A DNA stretch of 64,000 bases, taken from Rhodocaloribacter litoris. Lineage in GTDB: Bacteria; Bacteroidota; Rhodothermia; Rhodothermales; ISCAR-4553. Made by a program: the position numbers and the translations under genes. The DNA lies in NCBI RefSeq assembly GCF_011682235.2, contig NZ_CP076718.1:1575141-1639140 (forward strand), given 5' to 3'. This document shows positions 38,127 through 49,918 of this stretch, piece by piece (within the stretch, counting starts at the first letter, position 1; each line of letters starts with the position of its first letter). The notes under the pieces were generated by a model. The model was not told where the DNA came from. It searched no databases and worked only from the letters and a program-made list of their open reading frames with translations.

Positions 38127-38894
38127 TTAGCGTTGGAGAAAGTCGAGCACCGCCTCCGCGAACGCCTCCGGGGCATCGGCGTGGACCCAGTGTCCCGCCT
38201 CCGGGATCGTCACCAGTTCGGCCCGGGGAAACAGGCGGCGGATCGCCGGCAGGTCATCCTCCGCGATATACGGCGAGTCTTCGCCGCGGACGAAAAGCAC
38301 CGGCCCGTCGAACGTTCCCGTCGCCTCGACGGGAACGTTGATCTTGTCGTAGTTCCGGTAGAGCGCCTCCAGGTTAGGCAGCCAGGTGTAACCGCCCTGG
38401 CCGTCCGGCCGGAGGTTCTTGAGCAGAAACTGGCGAATGGGGAGGGAGGGCACCCGCAGCGCCAGGGCCGCATCCACCTCCGCCCGGGAGCGGTAGGCGC
38501 TCAGGTCGAGGTCACGCAGGGCGTCCAGGATGTCGAGCTGCCAGGGCGGATAGGCCTTCGGCGCCATGTCCACGACGACGAGGCGGTCGACGCGGTCCGG
38601 GTACGTGAGGGCGAACTGCATGGCCGTCTTGCCTCCCATCGAATGCCCCAGCACGTGGGCCCGGTCGAGGCCGTGCCGGTCCATGAAGCCGGCCAGGTCG
38701 GCGGCCATCGACGGGTAGTCGTGCACCGGATCGTGCGGCGAGCGACCGTGGTTGCGCTGGTCGAGGGCATAGACGTGAAAGTGCTTGCCGAAGGCGCGGC
38801 TGGAGAGGGTGTGCCAGTTACCTCCCGAGCCGAGCAGCCCGTGCAGGATGAGCAACGGTGGCCCTTCGCCATACTCCTTGTAGAACAGCTCCAT
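38127..38894 (-). CDS. Alpha/beta-fold hydrolase (YbfF-like esterase)
   Basis: A 255-residue cytoplasmic hydrolase. ILHGLLGSGGNWHTLSSRAF forms the oxyanion region, VLGHSMGGKTAMQFALTYPD holds the nucleophile Ser, and IPEAGHWVHADAPEAFAEAV the catalytic His. The DQRNHGRSPHDP motif is typical of the YbfF/ABHD11 branch, which acts on short-chain acyl esters or thioesters. The natural substrate is unknown. It is probably co-transcribed with the DoxX gene. Confidence 0.87.
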   Translation of the reverse strand: MELFYKEYGEGPPLLILHGLLGSGGNWHTLSSRAFGKHFHVYALDQRNHGRSPHDPVHDYPSMAADLAGFMDRHGLDRAHVLGHSMGGKTAMQFALTYPDRVDRLVVVDMAPKAYPPWQLDILDALRDLDLSAYRSRAEVDAALALRVPSLPIRQFLLKNLRPDGQGGYTWLPNLEALYRNYDKINVPVEATGTFDGPVLFVRGEDSPYIAEDDLPAIRRLFPRAELVTIPEAGHWVHADAPEAFAEAVLDFLQR

Positions 38895-38977
38895 GGAGGG
38901 CGTGGATGGCTAAACGAAACCGTACGTACAACGGCCGGCGGCCCCGGGGGTTCGTCCGGCTCGGCCGGGCCCCGGCC

Positions 38978-39424
38978 TCATCCCTGTGCCGCCTGCGCGC
39001 GTAGCAGGTCGCGGATCTCCGCCAGCAGCTTTTCCTCGTTCGACGGGGCCGGCGGGGCGGGGGGCGGGGCAGCCTCCTGTTGCCGCTTCAACCGGTTCAT
39101 CCCCTTGACAACCACGAACAGCACGACCGCCACGATCAGGAACGAGATCAGCGCATTGATGAAGAGTCCCAGCCCGAGGGCCACCCCGCCCGCCTCACGC
39201 ACCGCCTCGATGGACTCCATGTTGACCCCGGCCTGTTCCGGCGCCCGGAGCACGATGAACAGGTTGCTGAAGTCCGGAGCAGAGAAAACCGCCGCGATGA
39301 TCGGCATCAGGATGTCGTCCACGATCGACTTGACGACGACGCCGAAGGCAGCTCCGATGATGATACCCACGGCCATATCGACCATGTTACCTTTGAGTGC
39401 AAATTCCTTGAACTCTTTGAGCAT
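38978..39424 (-). CDS. mscL: Large-conductance mechanosensitive channel MscL
   Basis: A 148-residue inner-membrane channel that opens at high membrane tension to release solutes on osmotic downshock. The N-terminal [23 protein letters not shown] is the amphipathic helix and pore-lining TM1, followed by the periplasmic loop and TM2 ([20 protein letters not shown]). The C-terminal helix carries [13 protein letters not shown] after a Pro/Ala-rich linker. A well-formed minus-strand promoter lies at 39504-39534. Confidence 0.96.
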   Translation of the reverse strand: MLKEFKEFALKGNMVDMAVGIIIGAAFGVVVKSIVDDILMPIIAAVFSAPDFSNLFIVLRAPEQAGVNMESIEAVREAGGVALGLGLFINALISFLIVAVVLFVVVKGMNRLKRQQEAAPPPAPPAPSNEEKLLAEIRDLLRAQAAQG

Positions 39425-39503
39425 GGCCTACCTCCCTGTGAAGTTCTGGATGCGGCTGGACGAGAGGCCACGGCGGGGACCTGGCCGTCGACGTGGCCGA
39501 CGA

Positions 39504-39534
39504 CAAACTTATCACCTCGGGGCACCCTCCGCAA
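39504..39534 (-). promoter_or_regulatory. Promoter of mscL
   Basis: On the minus strand TTG (39534-39532), 20 bases, then TAAGTTTG (39511-39504): a complete match to the Bacteroidota -33/-7 consensus. The predicted leader is about 70 bases. Confidence 0.65.
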
Positions 39535-39671
39535 GCCGGTTCGCCAAAAGCCCGGCAAGGGTGCAAAAACCGCGCAAAGCTCACAAACCCGGGACCGCAA
39601 AGCTGTAACTTGCGTCGCCGGGGTCTCGTGTAGCCCGAAAGCGAATCACCGGAACACAGCCTTTGCCCGAC

Positions 39672-40688
39672 ATGCTGCGTTTTCTCTGCCCGCTCCTGCT
39701 GCTCCTGATCTTTCCCGCCGCTACCATGGCGCAGGGACTCGACCTGACCGCCGGCGGCGTCGGGCTCGGCCTCGGCGACGTGCCGCGGGTCACGGGGATC
39801 CGCCTCAACTACCGGGACCGCCATCTGGAGCGGGTCAACGGGCTCAACGTCACGCTGTGGTACCCGTACCATCCGGCCGGCGGCACGGTCAACGGCGTGG
39901 CGGTCGGCTTGCCGCTGACGGGGGCACGGCGCGTCCACGGCCTCACGCTCGGGCTGGCCGGTGCCAGCGCAGACGAGCGGCTGACCGGCGTCATGGTTGG
40001 CGGCATCGGCCTCGGCTCCGGCGAAGACATCACCGGCCTCGGCCTGGCAGCGGCCGTGATCGGCAGCGGGCGCGACATCACGGGGCTCATGGTCGGCGGC
40101 TTCGGCGTCGGCAGCGGACGCAACCTGAGCGGCGTCATGGCGGCCTCCTTCGGCGTGGGCGCCGGCGGCAACCTGACCGGACTCTTCGCGGGTGGCTTCG
40201 GCGTCGGTGCCGGCGGTGACGTGCAGGGTATCGTCCTGGGCGGCCTCGGCGTGGGCACCGGCGGCAACCTGACGGGCATCGCCCTGGGCGGCCTCGGCGT
40301 GGGCACCGGCGGCAACCTGACGGGCATCGCCCTGGGCGGCCTCGGCGTCGGCACCGGCGGCACCCTGCGCGGCCTCGGCGTGGGCGGCCTCGGCGTGGGG
40401 GCCTCTCGCGTCGAAGGGGCCCTCGTAGCCGGCGTGGCGGCCGGCGCCGGCGCGATGACGGGCCTGGCCCTGGCCCCCGGCTATTTCAACCTCGGACGCG
40501 ACGGCCTCTTCCGGGGCCTTGCCGTCAGCGCCTTCAACCACATCCGGGGCGAGCAGCGCGGGCTGACGATCGGGCTGTTCAACTATGCCCGTCGCCTCTA
40601 CGGCCTCCAGATCGGGCTGCTCAACTATGCCGGCAACAACCCGAAGGGGCTCCGGCTCCTGCCCCTCGTCAACCTGCACTTCGATTAG
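39672..40688 (+). CDS. Exported 16-residue-repeat surface protein (LA_2272-like)
   Basis: A 338-residue protein with a signal peptide (LLLLLIFPAATMA). About nine 16-residue units with consensus G(L/I)xxGGxGVGxGGNLT run between residues 106 and 250. The C-terminus GLTIGLFNYARRLYGLQIGL resembles the surface-repeat family described in Leptospira (LA_2272). It is expected to be an outer-membrane beta structure. Two DNA units of 48 bases (40236-40283 and 40284-40331) are identical, showing recent duplication. The ATG at 39672 is preferred over a TTG at 39663. Its stop overlaps the convergent polyketide-synthase stop. Confidence 0.7.
   Translation: MLRFLCPLLLLLIFPAATMAQGLDLTAGGVGLGLGDVPRVTGIRLNYRDRHLERVNGLNVTLWYPYHPAGGTVNGVAVGLPLTGARRVHGLTLGLAGASADERLTGVMVGGIGLGSGEDITGLGLAAAVIGSGRDITGLMVGGFGVGSGRNLSGVMAASFGVGAGGNLTGLFAGGFGVGAGGDVQGIVLGGLGVGTGGNLTGIALGGLGVGTGGNLTGIALGGLGVGTGGTLRGLGVGGLGVGASRVEGALVAGVAAGAGAMTGLALAPGYFNLGRDGLFRGLAVSAFNHIRGEQRGLTIGLFNYARRLYGLQIGLLNYAGNNPKGLRLLPLVNLHFD
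40236..40379 (+). repeat. 48-bp coding tandem repeat in the surface-protein gene
   Basis: Units at 40236-40283 and 40284-40331 are identical. A third at 40332-40379 has diverged in its second half. Each unit encodes one 16-residue protein repeat. Confidence 0.85.
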
Positions 40689-41806
40689 CCGGCCCCGCGT
40701 CGCCACAGGCACCCTTCGAGCGTAAGCCCCGGTCCGAAGGCCACGGCCAGGCCCGTCCGGTAGCCGGCCTCCCCCCGCGCCCGCGCCGCCTCATGCCGGT
40801 CGAGAAACCGCTTGAGAACGAAAAAGATGGTGGGCGAGCTCATGTTGCCGTGCAGGCGGAGAACCTCCAGGCTGTCGTGCACGGCCTCGTCGGACAGGCC
40901 CAGCACCTCCTGCGCCCGCTCGACGATGGCCCGGCCGCCGGGATGGATCGCCCAGAAGTCGACGTCGCCGGGGGTGAGGCCGTGCCGTCCCAGCAGGGCC
41001 TCGACGAAAGCCGGCAACTGCCGCGCCAGCACGTCGGGCACCCGGCTGGAAAGCCCCATGAGGAAACCATTGTCGCCCACGTCCCACGTCATGTCATCCA
41101 GCGAATCCCCGTCGAGGAGGCAATGATCGCCGGCATAGGTGAGCCGCCCTCCGGCGTCGGGACGGGCTGCCAGCACCGCCGCCGCCGCTCCATCGGAGAA
41201 AAGCGCGTTGATGACGGCACTTTCGAGCGTCTGGCTTGCCTGGAAATGCAGCGTGCAGAGTTCGACGCAGACGACGAGCACGCGGGCCGCCGGATCGCTC
41301 CGGCAGAACCCGTGCGCCAGGCGCAACGCGTTGAAGGCGGCATAGCAGCCCATGAAGCCGACGATCACGCGCCGGGTATCCGGGCGCATGCCCAGACGCC
41401 GGACCAGCTCGACATCCAGCCCCGGCGCGAAGAAGCCCGTGCAACTGACGGCAACGACGTGCGTCACCGCCTCCGGTGCCAGGCCCGCCTGCCGGAGCAC
41501 CGCACGGGCCACCTGCTCGGCCAGCGGAACGGCTGCCTCCCGGTATTTCCGGTTCCGTGCCGCCGTCGTCGGCTCGGGGCGGAGCGACCAGTTCGGCGGG
41601 AAAAAGGTCCAGTCCGCCGGCTCGCGCACGTAATCCTCCACGCACGAATAGCGGTAGTCGATGCCGGAGCGCGCGTAGAGTTGCGGGATGCGCCGGCGGA
41701 TACCCTCGGGCTGGCTGTCGACGCGCTGCATGAACGACGCCGCATAGGCCTGCGACCGCCGCAACGGCGGGTTAGCGGTAGCGATGGCTTCGAGCGTCGT
41801 CGGCAT
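40685..41806 (-). CDS. Type III polyketide synthase (chalcone/stilbene-synthase superfamily)
   Basis: A 373-residue homodimeric ketosynthase-like enzyme that extends a CoA starter with malonyl-CoA. The catalytic triad is visible: Cys154 in GFMGCYAAFNALRLAH, His288 in DFWAIHPGGRAIVE and Asn321 in RLHGNMSSPTI. The closing GFGPG loop is AFGPGLTLEGC. Starter and product cannot be deduced; bacterial relatives make alkylpyrones, alkylresorcinols or tetrahydroxynaphthalene. No methyltransferase or oxidase gene is adjacent to form an obvious pathway. The upstream spacer is filled with short tandem repeats. Confidence 0.92.
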   Translation of the reverse strand: MPTTLEAIATANPPLRRSQAYAASFMQRVDSQPEGIRRRIPQLYARSGIDYRYSCVEDYVREPADWTFFPPNWSLRPEPTTAARNRKYREAAVPLAEQVARAVLRQAGLAPEAVTHVVAVSCTGFFAPGLDVELVRRLGMRPDTRRVIVGFMGCYAAFNALRLAHGFCRSDPAARVLVVCVELCTLHFQASQTLESAVINALFSDGAAAAVLAARPDAGGRLTYAGDHCLLDGDSLDDMTWDVGDNGFLMGLSSRVPDVLARQLPAFVEALLGRHGLTPGDVDFWAIHPGGRAIVERAQEVLGLSDEAVHDSLEVLRLHGNMSSPTIFFVLKRFLDRHEAARARGEAGYRTGLAVAFGPGLTLEGCLWRRGAG

Positions 41807-41838
41807 GGCGTATTACGTTGCGCGTTGCGCGTTTACAC

Positions 41839-41918
41839 GTTCCACGTTGCGTGTTGGCATGTTCCACGTTGCGCGTTGGCATGTTCCACGTTGCGCGTTG
41901 GCATGTTCCACGTTGCAC
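41839..41918 (+). repeat. 22-bp tandem repeat upstream of the polyketide synthase
   Basis: Units GTTCCACGTTGCGCGTTGGCAT at 41839-41860 (one variant base), 41861-41882 and 41883-41904, with a partial fourth to 41918. It lies 33 bases before the polyketide-synthase start codon, on the 5' side of that gene. Confidence 0.9.
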
Positions 41919-42005
41919 CTTGATGTGGAAAAGGGCCTTCGACGCGTCGCATCACATCCGGGCGTTCATACCAACGTGTAACTTTCCAACGTGTACCGTG
42001 CAACG

Positions 42006-42824
42006 CTATTCCCGTTCGGCGGCTTTCGCCTCGTCCCAGTACCGATCCATCTCGGCAAGGCCGGCCTCGGCGAGCGACCGGCCGGTTTCGGCCAGGCGCT
42101 GCTCGATGTGCCGGAAACGGCGGACGAACTTGTCGTTGGTGCGGCGGAGGGCGTTCTCCGGGTTGACGCCCACGAAGCGGGCATAGTTGACCAGGGCAAA
42201 GAGCAGGTCGCCGAACTCGTCTTCCAGGGTCCCGGGGTCGGTGCCCGCCTCGGCCCGGTTCCGGAACTCGCGGATCTCCTCCTCCACTTTGTCCCAGGCG
42301 CCCTCTTTTTCGGGAAAATCGAACCCGACACCGGCCGCTTTCTCCTGGATCCGGTAGGCCCGCAGCAGGGCCGGCAGCCGGCCGGGTACGCCGTCGAGCG
42401 TCGAGGTGCGGTCGCCTTCGGTGTTTTTGATCTGTTCCCAGTTGGCCAGCACCTCCTCGACACCGGCAACCTCCACCTCACCGAAGACGTGCGGATGACG
42501 GCGGATGAGCTTGGCCGTTTCCGCCTCGATGACGTCCTTCAACGTGAAGCGGCCGTCCTGCTCGGCGATGACGCTGTGGAAGACCACGTGGAGCAGCACG
42601 TCGCCCAGCTCTTTCATCAGGGCGTCATGGTTACCGGCGTCGATGGCCTCCACCGTCTCGTATGCTTCCTCGATGAGCAGGTGCTTGACGGATTCGTGGG
42701 TCTGCTCCCGGTCCCAGGGGCAGTCCCGGCGCAGCTGGCGTACGACGGCGACGAAGTCCGCATAGGCTTCGAGGGCTGCGGGCGCCTCGGCGAACTGGGG
42801 TTCGTAAACTTTCTTTTCAGGCAT
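42006..42824 (-). CDS. mazG: Nucleoside triphosphate pyrophosphohydrolase MazG
   Basis: A 272-residue protein with two MazG units. The N-terminal unit has CPWDREQTHESVKHLLIEEA, YETVEAIDAGNHDALMKELG and DVLLHVVFHSVIAEQDG; the C-terminal unit has KVEEEIREFRNRA and DEFGDLLFALVNYARFVGVN with the E..E..ExxD metal-binding pattern. It hydrolyses aberrant or excess NTPs to NMPs and pyrophosphate. The ATG at 42824 (MPEKKVYEPQFAEAP) is chosen because the 36 codons upstream are not family-like. Confidence 0.94.
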   Translation of the reverse strand: MPEKKVYEPQFAEAPAALEAYADFVAVVRQLRRDCPWDREQTHESVKHLLIEEAYETVEAIDAGNHDALMKELGDVLLHVVFHSVIAEQDGRFTLKDVIEAETAKLIRRHPHVFGEVEVAGVEEVLANWEQIKNTEGDRTSTLDGVPGRLPALLRAYRIQEKAAGVGFDFPEKEGAWDKVEEEIREFRNRAEAGTDPGTLEDEFGDLLFALVNYARFVGVNPENALRRTNDKFVRRFRHIEQRLAETGRSLAEAGLAEMDRYWDEAKAAERE

Positions 42825-43151
42825 GGAGCGAGCGGTCTGGGGATAACGTGGGCCGGTGGGTGCGGCACCCTGATCAACCCGCCAGTTAAAAATTTGTTTT
42901 TTTCTTCGAGCCCTGTGACGCAGGGTTGACACCCGCCCCGTTTTACCTTAGCGTCGGACCTTCAGCAAGGTGCCCCGCTTGCGGGGACGCTCCTTGATTT
43001 TTTGAATCATTACATCTCCTGGTGGATTCGTGTAATGAGGTCGGGAAAGGCCGGGGCGGCGGAGCCGTCGCCGGTGGACTCATGTAGAATCGCCAGGGGC
43101 TCATGTAGGACCGGACGCAGGGTGCGTCCTAAAACAGCAGGAGGTGTAATC
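42825..43151. other. Intergenic region between mazG and ssb
   Basis: 327 bases between divergent genes. A poor promoter candidate (TTGACA at 42926 with TACCTTAG only 15 bases on) and two short repeats of GGACTCATGTAG/GGGCTCATGTAG type near 43077 and 43099 are all that is seen. A clear ribosome-binding site AGGAGGTG precedes ssb. Confidence 0.45.
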
Positions 43152-43616
43152 ATGGCACGCGGAGTCAACAAAGTCATCCTCATCGGCAACCTGGGCCAGG
43201 ACCCCGAACTGCGCTACACGGGCGGCGGCACGGCCGTCTGCAACATGCGCCTGGCCACGAACGAGTCCTACAAGGACGCCGACGGGCAGTGGGTCGAGCG
43301 CACCGAGTGGCACAACGTGGTGGCCTGGGGCCGCCTGGCCGAGATCTGCAACGAGTACCTGAAGAAGGGCTCGCAGGTCTACTTCGAGGGTTCGCTCCAG
43401 ACCCGCTCGTGGGAGGACCGCGACGGCAACACCCGGTACACGACCGAGATCAAGGCACGCGAAATGATGATCCTCGGCAGCCGGGATGCCGGGCCGGAGG
43501 CGTTCGAGGGGACGTCCCAGAGCGCGCCCGCCCGTCCCCAGCAGCAGGCCCGCCCGAAACCGCAGACACAGCCCGACGACTACACGTTCGATCCGGACGA
43601 CGAACTGCCGTTCTGA
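43152..43616 (+). CDS. ssb: Single-stranded DNA-binding protein
   Basis: 154 residues. The OB fold begins [20 protein letters not shown], with [20 protein letters not shown] and [20 protein letters not shown] as the DNA-binding strands. A Gln/Pro-rich linker leads to the acidic tip DDELPF that recruits replication and repair partners. The ATG at 43152 is preceded by AGGAGGTG at good spacing, an unusually strong site for this window. A terminator follows at 43655. Confidence 0.96.
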   Translation: MARGVNKVILIGNLGQDPELRYTGGGTAVCNMRLATNESYKDADGQWVERTEWHNVVAWGRLAEICNEYLKKGSQVYFEGSLQTRSWEDRDGNTRYTTEIKAREMMILGSRDAGPEAFEGTSQSAPARPQQQARPKPQTQPDDYTFDPDDELPF

Positions 43617-43654
43617 ACGATCCGGACGCCGGGTACGGACGGGCACGCGCCCGC

Positions 43655-43692
43655 AAAGGCGCCGCTTCCCCCGGGGAGGCGGCGCCTTCTTT
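43655..43692 (+). terminator. Terminator after ssb
   Basis: GGCGCCGC (43658-43665) pairs with GCGGCGCC (43679-43686), with further pairing across CCCCC/GGGG inside. The stem is followed by TTCTTTC and preceded by AAA. Confidence 0.75.
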
Positions 43693-43878
43693 CATTGTGA
43701 AACGCCCGGCCAACCGGCCGGACCGTCCCGCGGCGCTTGAACTCGCCATCTCCCGGCCGATACCCTCCGATAAAGCACCCGCACCCCCCGCACCGGAATC
43801 GTACCACTTCCTGCTCCGACGACGCGCCCCCTCACAACCTCCGTCCCCCGGAGCAGGCCAGCCACACCCTGACGTAAC

Positions 43879-46643
<2,765 letters not shown>

Positions 46644-46654
<11 letters not shown>

Positions 46655-46676
46655 CCCGGCACGCAGGTTATTTTGG
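46644..46676 (+). promoter_or_regulatory. Candidate promoter of the NSS transporter
   Basis: TTG at 46644-46646, 22 bases, then TATTTTGG at 46669-46676 (seven of eight matches to TAnnTTTG). It overlaps the 3' end of the kinase gene; the leader would be about 190 bases. Confidence 0.4.
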
Positions 46677-46871
46677 GGCTTTGCCGGCACGGCCGCACCC
46701 GCCGCCACCTCCGGCAGCATCACCACGGCGAAGACGTGCAGGGCAAGGGGGGCAAGCCCGGCGCAGCACGTCCGACGCACGCCGTCCCCCACCCTGCGAT
46801 GCCTCGCCCCGGCACCGTACAACCGAAGCGGTATCCTTCATCCTCCTGAACCAGACCCGGAGCCTTCCACC

Positions 46872-48251
46872 ATGTCCGTCCCCTCACTAGATCGTGGTCA
46901 GTGGAGCGGTAAGCTCGGCTTCATCCTTGCCGCGGCCGGCTCGGCCATCGGCCTTGGCAACATATGGCGTTTCCCGTACACGGCGGGCGAAAACGGCGGG
47001 GGGGCGTTCGTGCTCATCTATCTGGTGTTCGTAGCCCTCATCGGGGTGCCGGTCCTCCTGGCCGAGCTCGCCATCGGCCGCAAGACGCAGCGCAACCCCG
47101 TCGGGGCGTTCAAAGCGCTCGTGCCCGCATCGTGGTGGCCGCTGGTGGGGGGGCTGGGGGTACTGACCGGCTTCGGCATCCTGGCCTTCTACAGCGTCGT
47201 GGCGGGCTGGACGCTCGGCTACCTGTTCATGGCCGTCACCGGGGCCCTGCACGAAGCGACCACGGCCGACGTCAGCGGCACGATCTTCACCGGTCTCGTC
47301 GCCGACCCCCTCTGGGCCATCGTGCTCTCGGGCCTTTTCCTGGTGCTGACCATCGTGATCGTGCGCGGCGGCGTCTCGGGCGGCATCGAACGGGCCACGA
47401 AGATCCTGATGCCGCTGCTGTTCCTGATCCTGCTCGCCCTTGCCGTGCGCGCCACGACCCTGCCCGGCGCCGTGGAGGGCATCGCCTACCTCTTCAAACC
47501 CGACTTCTCCCGGATCGATGCGGGGGTCGTCATGGCCGCGCTGGGGCAGGCCCTCTTCAGCCTGAGCCTGGGCATGGGCGCCATGATCACCTACGGCTCC
47601 TACCTGCCCGAGCGGGAGAACATGCCGTTTGCCGGGGTTTCGGTGGCGATCTTCGACACGCTCATCGCCGTGCTGGCCGGGCTGATCATCTTCCCGGCCC
47701 TCTTCGCCGCCGGCGGCGATCCCAGCGGCGGGCCCGGCCTGGTCTTCATCGTGCTCCCGACGATCTTCAACGCCCTGCCCGGCGGAACGGTCGTCGCCAT
47801 CGCCTTCTATGCCCTGCTGGCCATTGCCGCGCTCACCTCGACGATCAGCCTGCTGGAGGTCGTCGTCTCCTATTTCGTGGACGAGCGTGGATGGAGCCGC
47901 GAGAAAGCCGCCTGGCTCATCGGCGGGCTGTGCTTCGTGCTGGCCGTCCCGTCCGCCCTCTCACAGGGCGCCGTCGCGGCCCTCAGCGGCGGCGATGAGG
48001 GTCTTATTGCCTGGGACTTCCTCACGCTCAACAACAACGTCTGGGGCAACTACTCCCTCAGCATCGGCGCCATCCTGATCTGCATCTTCGTGGGATGGAA
48101 GTGGGGCCTGCCGAACGCCATCGCCTCGCTCGAGGCCAGCGGCGACCGGCTGCCCGCCGCCGGGGCCTGGGGGGTGCTGGTCAAATACGTGTGCCCCGTC
48201 GTGATCCTGATCCTGCTCATCTTCATCGTCGCCACCGGAACGTACTTCTGA
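46872..48251 (+). CDS. Neurotransmitter:sodium symporter (NSS/SNF) family transporter
   Basis: A 459-residue inner-membrane protein with 11-12 helices. The first helix holds the family signature GFILAAAGSAIGLGNIWRFP, which lines the sodium and substrate sites as in LeuT. FSLSLGMGAMITYGSYLPER and the helix IAFYALLAIAALTSTISLLE follow. It probably imports an amino acid with sodium. The start at 46872 is set by MSVPSLDRGQWSGKLGFI; upstream codons are not membrane-protein-like. Confidence 0.93.
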   Translation: MSVPSLDRGQWSGKLGFILAAAGSAIGLGNIWRFPYTAGENGGGAFVLIYLVFVALIGVPVLLAELAIGRKTQRNPVGAFKALVPASWWPLVGGLGVLTGFGILAFYSVVAGWTLGYLFMAVTGALHEATTADVSGTIFTGLVADPLWAIVLSGLFLVLTIVIVRGGVSGGIERATKILMPLLFLILLALAVRATTLPGAVEGIAYLFKPDFSRIDAGVVMAALGQALFSLSLGMGAMITYGSYLPERENMPFAGVSVAIFDTLIAVLAGLIIFPALFAAGGDPSGGPGLVFIVLPTIFNALPGGTVVAIAFYALLAIAALTSTISLLEVVVSYFVDERGWSREKAAWLIGGLCFVLAVPSALSQGAVAALSGGDEGLIAWDFLTLNNNVWGNYSLSIGAILICIFVGWKWGLPNAIASLEASGDRLPAAGAWGVLVKYVCPVVILILLIFIVATGTYF

Positions 48252-48320
48252 GCGGGACGGGCCACGCGCCGGCTTTTGCCCCGGCGCAAAGGAACCCGCC
48301 TCGTCCGGCAAACGTAGTTT

Positions 48321-49787
48321 TTGCACCGTTTCGGTGAGCAGACGGGCTCTTGCCTTTTGAACAAGCCGAGGGAGTTTCCCTCACCGGCCTTGGACCCTGA
48401 CCTTCCACCGTTATCCGCCCTAGGTTCTCTTCTCCAGCAAACGCAGGCCTTCTCGCCGGGCACGCCGGGCGCCCTCGTGGCGGCACTCATCCTCCTCGTG
48501 CTCCTCTTGCTGGCCTCCGCCGTGTTCTCGGGCTCTGAGGTGGCGCTCTTTTCGCTCTCGGCCACAGACCGCGACCTGCTGGCCCGGCAGGGAGACAGCG
48601 CCAGCCGCCGCGTGCTCCGGCTGCTCGAACGGCCACGTTCGCTCTTGATCACGATCCTGATCCTCAACACCCTGGTCAACGTGGCGGCCGCCATCCTGGC
48701 GGCCCTCGTCACCCACGGCGTGGCGCAGTACTACGGCTGGCCGCCGGCGCTGACCGTCTTCCTCGAAGTCATCGCGTTGACCTTCGTACTGCTGGTCGTC
48801 AGCGAGATCACGCCGAAGCTGATCGCGGCCCGGCATGCCCAGACCTTCAGCCGCCGCATCTCGGGCCCGTTGTTCGTGCTGTATCACCTGCTGGCGCCCC
48901 TCTCCGGGGCCCTCTCACGCGCCATGCGCCGCGTGCAGGACCGCCTCAAGCCCACCGTCCGCCCCCTCTCCGGCGAAGACCTCAAGACGATGGCCGAGAT
49001 CGGCGAGGCCCACGGCACGCTGGAAGAAGACGAAAAGGCCCTGATCCACTCCATCATCGAGTTCGGCGAAACCACCGTGCGCGAAATCATGGTCAGCCGC
49101 CTCGACATCGTGGCCCTGCCCGTGACCGCGACGCTCTCGGAAGCCCTGGAAACGATCCGCACCAGCGGCCACTCCCGCCTGCCCCTCTACGTCGAGCACC
49201 TGGACAACATCATCGGCATCGTCTACGCCAAAGACCTGTTGCCCTACACAAACGCCCACAACGGCAGCCGGCGGGTCGACTGGACCCGCCTGGCCCGCTC
49301 GCCCATGTTCGTTCCCCTGGGCAAAAAGCTCGACGACCTGCTGAAAGATTTCCAGCTTCGCAAAACCCACATCGCCATCGTGGTCGACGAGTACGGGGGA
49401 ACGGCGGGCCTGGTCACCCTCGAAGACGTGCTCGAAGAGATCGTCGGCGACATCCGCGACGAACACGACGACGACGAGGAAGAACTCTGCGAGCCGATCG
49501 ACGCGCACACCTACCGCTGCGACGCCCGCATCAACCTGGACGACCTCAACGAACTCCTCGGACTCCGGCTCGACACCGAGAACTTCGACTTCGAAACACT
49601 CGGCGGCCTCATCTTTCACCTCCTCGGCGCCATCCCCTCCGAAGGCACCGAGGTCACCTATGAAAACCTCCACCTGCGCGTCGAAACGATCGAGAACCAC
49701 CGCATCGGCACGGTGCTCGTCCGCGTCGAACCCCCGGTGGAAAATGAAGAAGAAATTTCGGAGAAAGGCACGTCGGACACGTCCTGA
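48321..49787 (+). CDS. Hemolysin-family CNNM/CorC-type transporter or regulator
   Basis: Up to 488 residues. A CNNM (DUF21) transmembrane domain (LILLVLLLLASAVFSGSEVA, EVIALTFVLLVVSEITPKLI) is followed by two CBS domains (EIMVSRLDIVALPVTATLSE, IVVDEYGGTAGLVTLEDVLE) and a C-terminal CorC_HlyC domain. Such proteins are linked to magnesium or cobalt efflux; in Bacteroidota one branch (GldE) is tied to gliding, but that assignment is not supported here. The start is uncertain: no suitable ATG exists, and TTG codons at 48321, 48357 and 48390 are all possible. Confidence 0.88.
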   Translation: MHRFGEQTGSCLLNKPREFPSPALDPDLPPLSALGSLLQQTQAFSPGTPGALVAALILLVLLLLASAVFSGSEVALFSLSATDRDLLARQGDSASRRVLRLLERPRSLLITILILNTLVNVAAAILAALVTHGVAQYYGWPPALTVFLEVIALTFVLLVVSEITPKLIAARHAQTFSRRISGPLFVLYHLLAPLSGALSRAMRRVQDRLKPTVRPLSGEDLKTMAEIGEAHGTLEEDEKALIHSIIEFGETTVREIMVSRLDIVALPVTATLSEALETIRTSGHSRLPLYVEHLDNIIGIVYAKDLLPYTNAHNGSRRVDWTRLARSPMFVPLGKKLDDLLKDFQLRKTHIAIVVDEYGGTAGLVTLEDVLEEIVGDIRDEHDDDEEELCEPIDAHTYRCDARINLDDLNELLGLRLDTENFDFETLGGLIFHLLGAIPSEGTEVTYENLHLRVETIENHRIGTVLVRVEPPVENEEEISEKGTSDTS

Positions 49788-49918
49788 CGGCGGCACAGCC
49801 GGTCGGGCCCGGCGTTGGACGAACGCCCTTGCCGGGCACAACCGAAGCGCCGCCGTGTAAGGACACCCCCAGCGAGCAAGACAACGGCTTTCAGCGGCGT
49901 TCAACATCCCGGTTACCC

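Noticed and set aside
41839-41918. 22-bp repeats as a CRISPR array
   Set aside because: The units are directly adjacent with no spacers, so this is a simple tandem repeat.
42926-42951. TTGACA plus TACCTTAG as ssb promoter
   Set aside because: The spacing of 15 is too short for the TTG-N19-22-TAnnTTTG form seen elsewhere, and the -7 match is weak.
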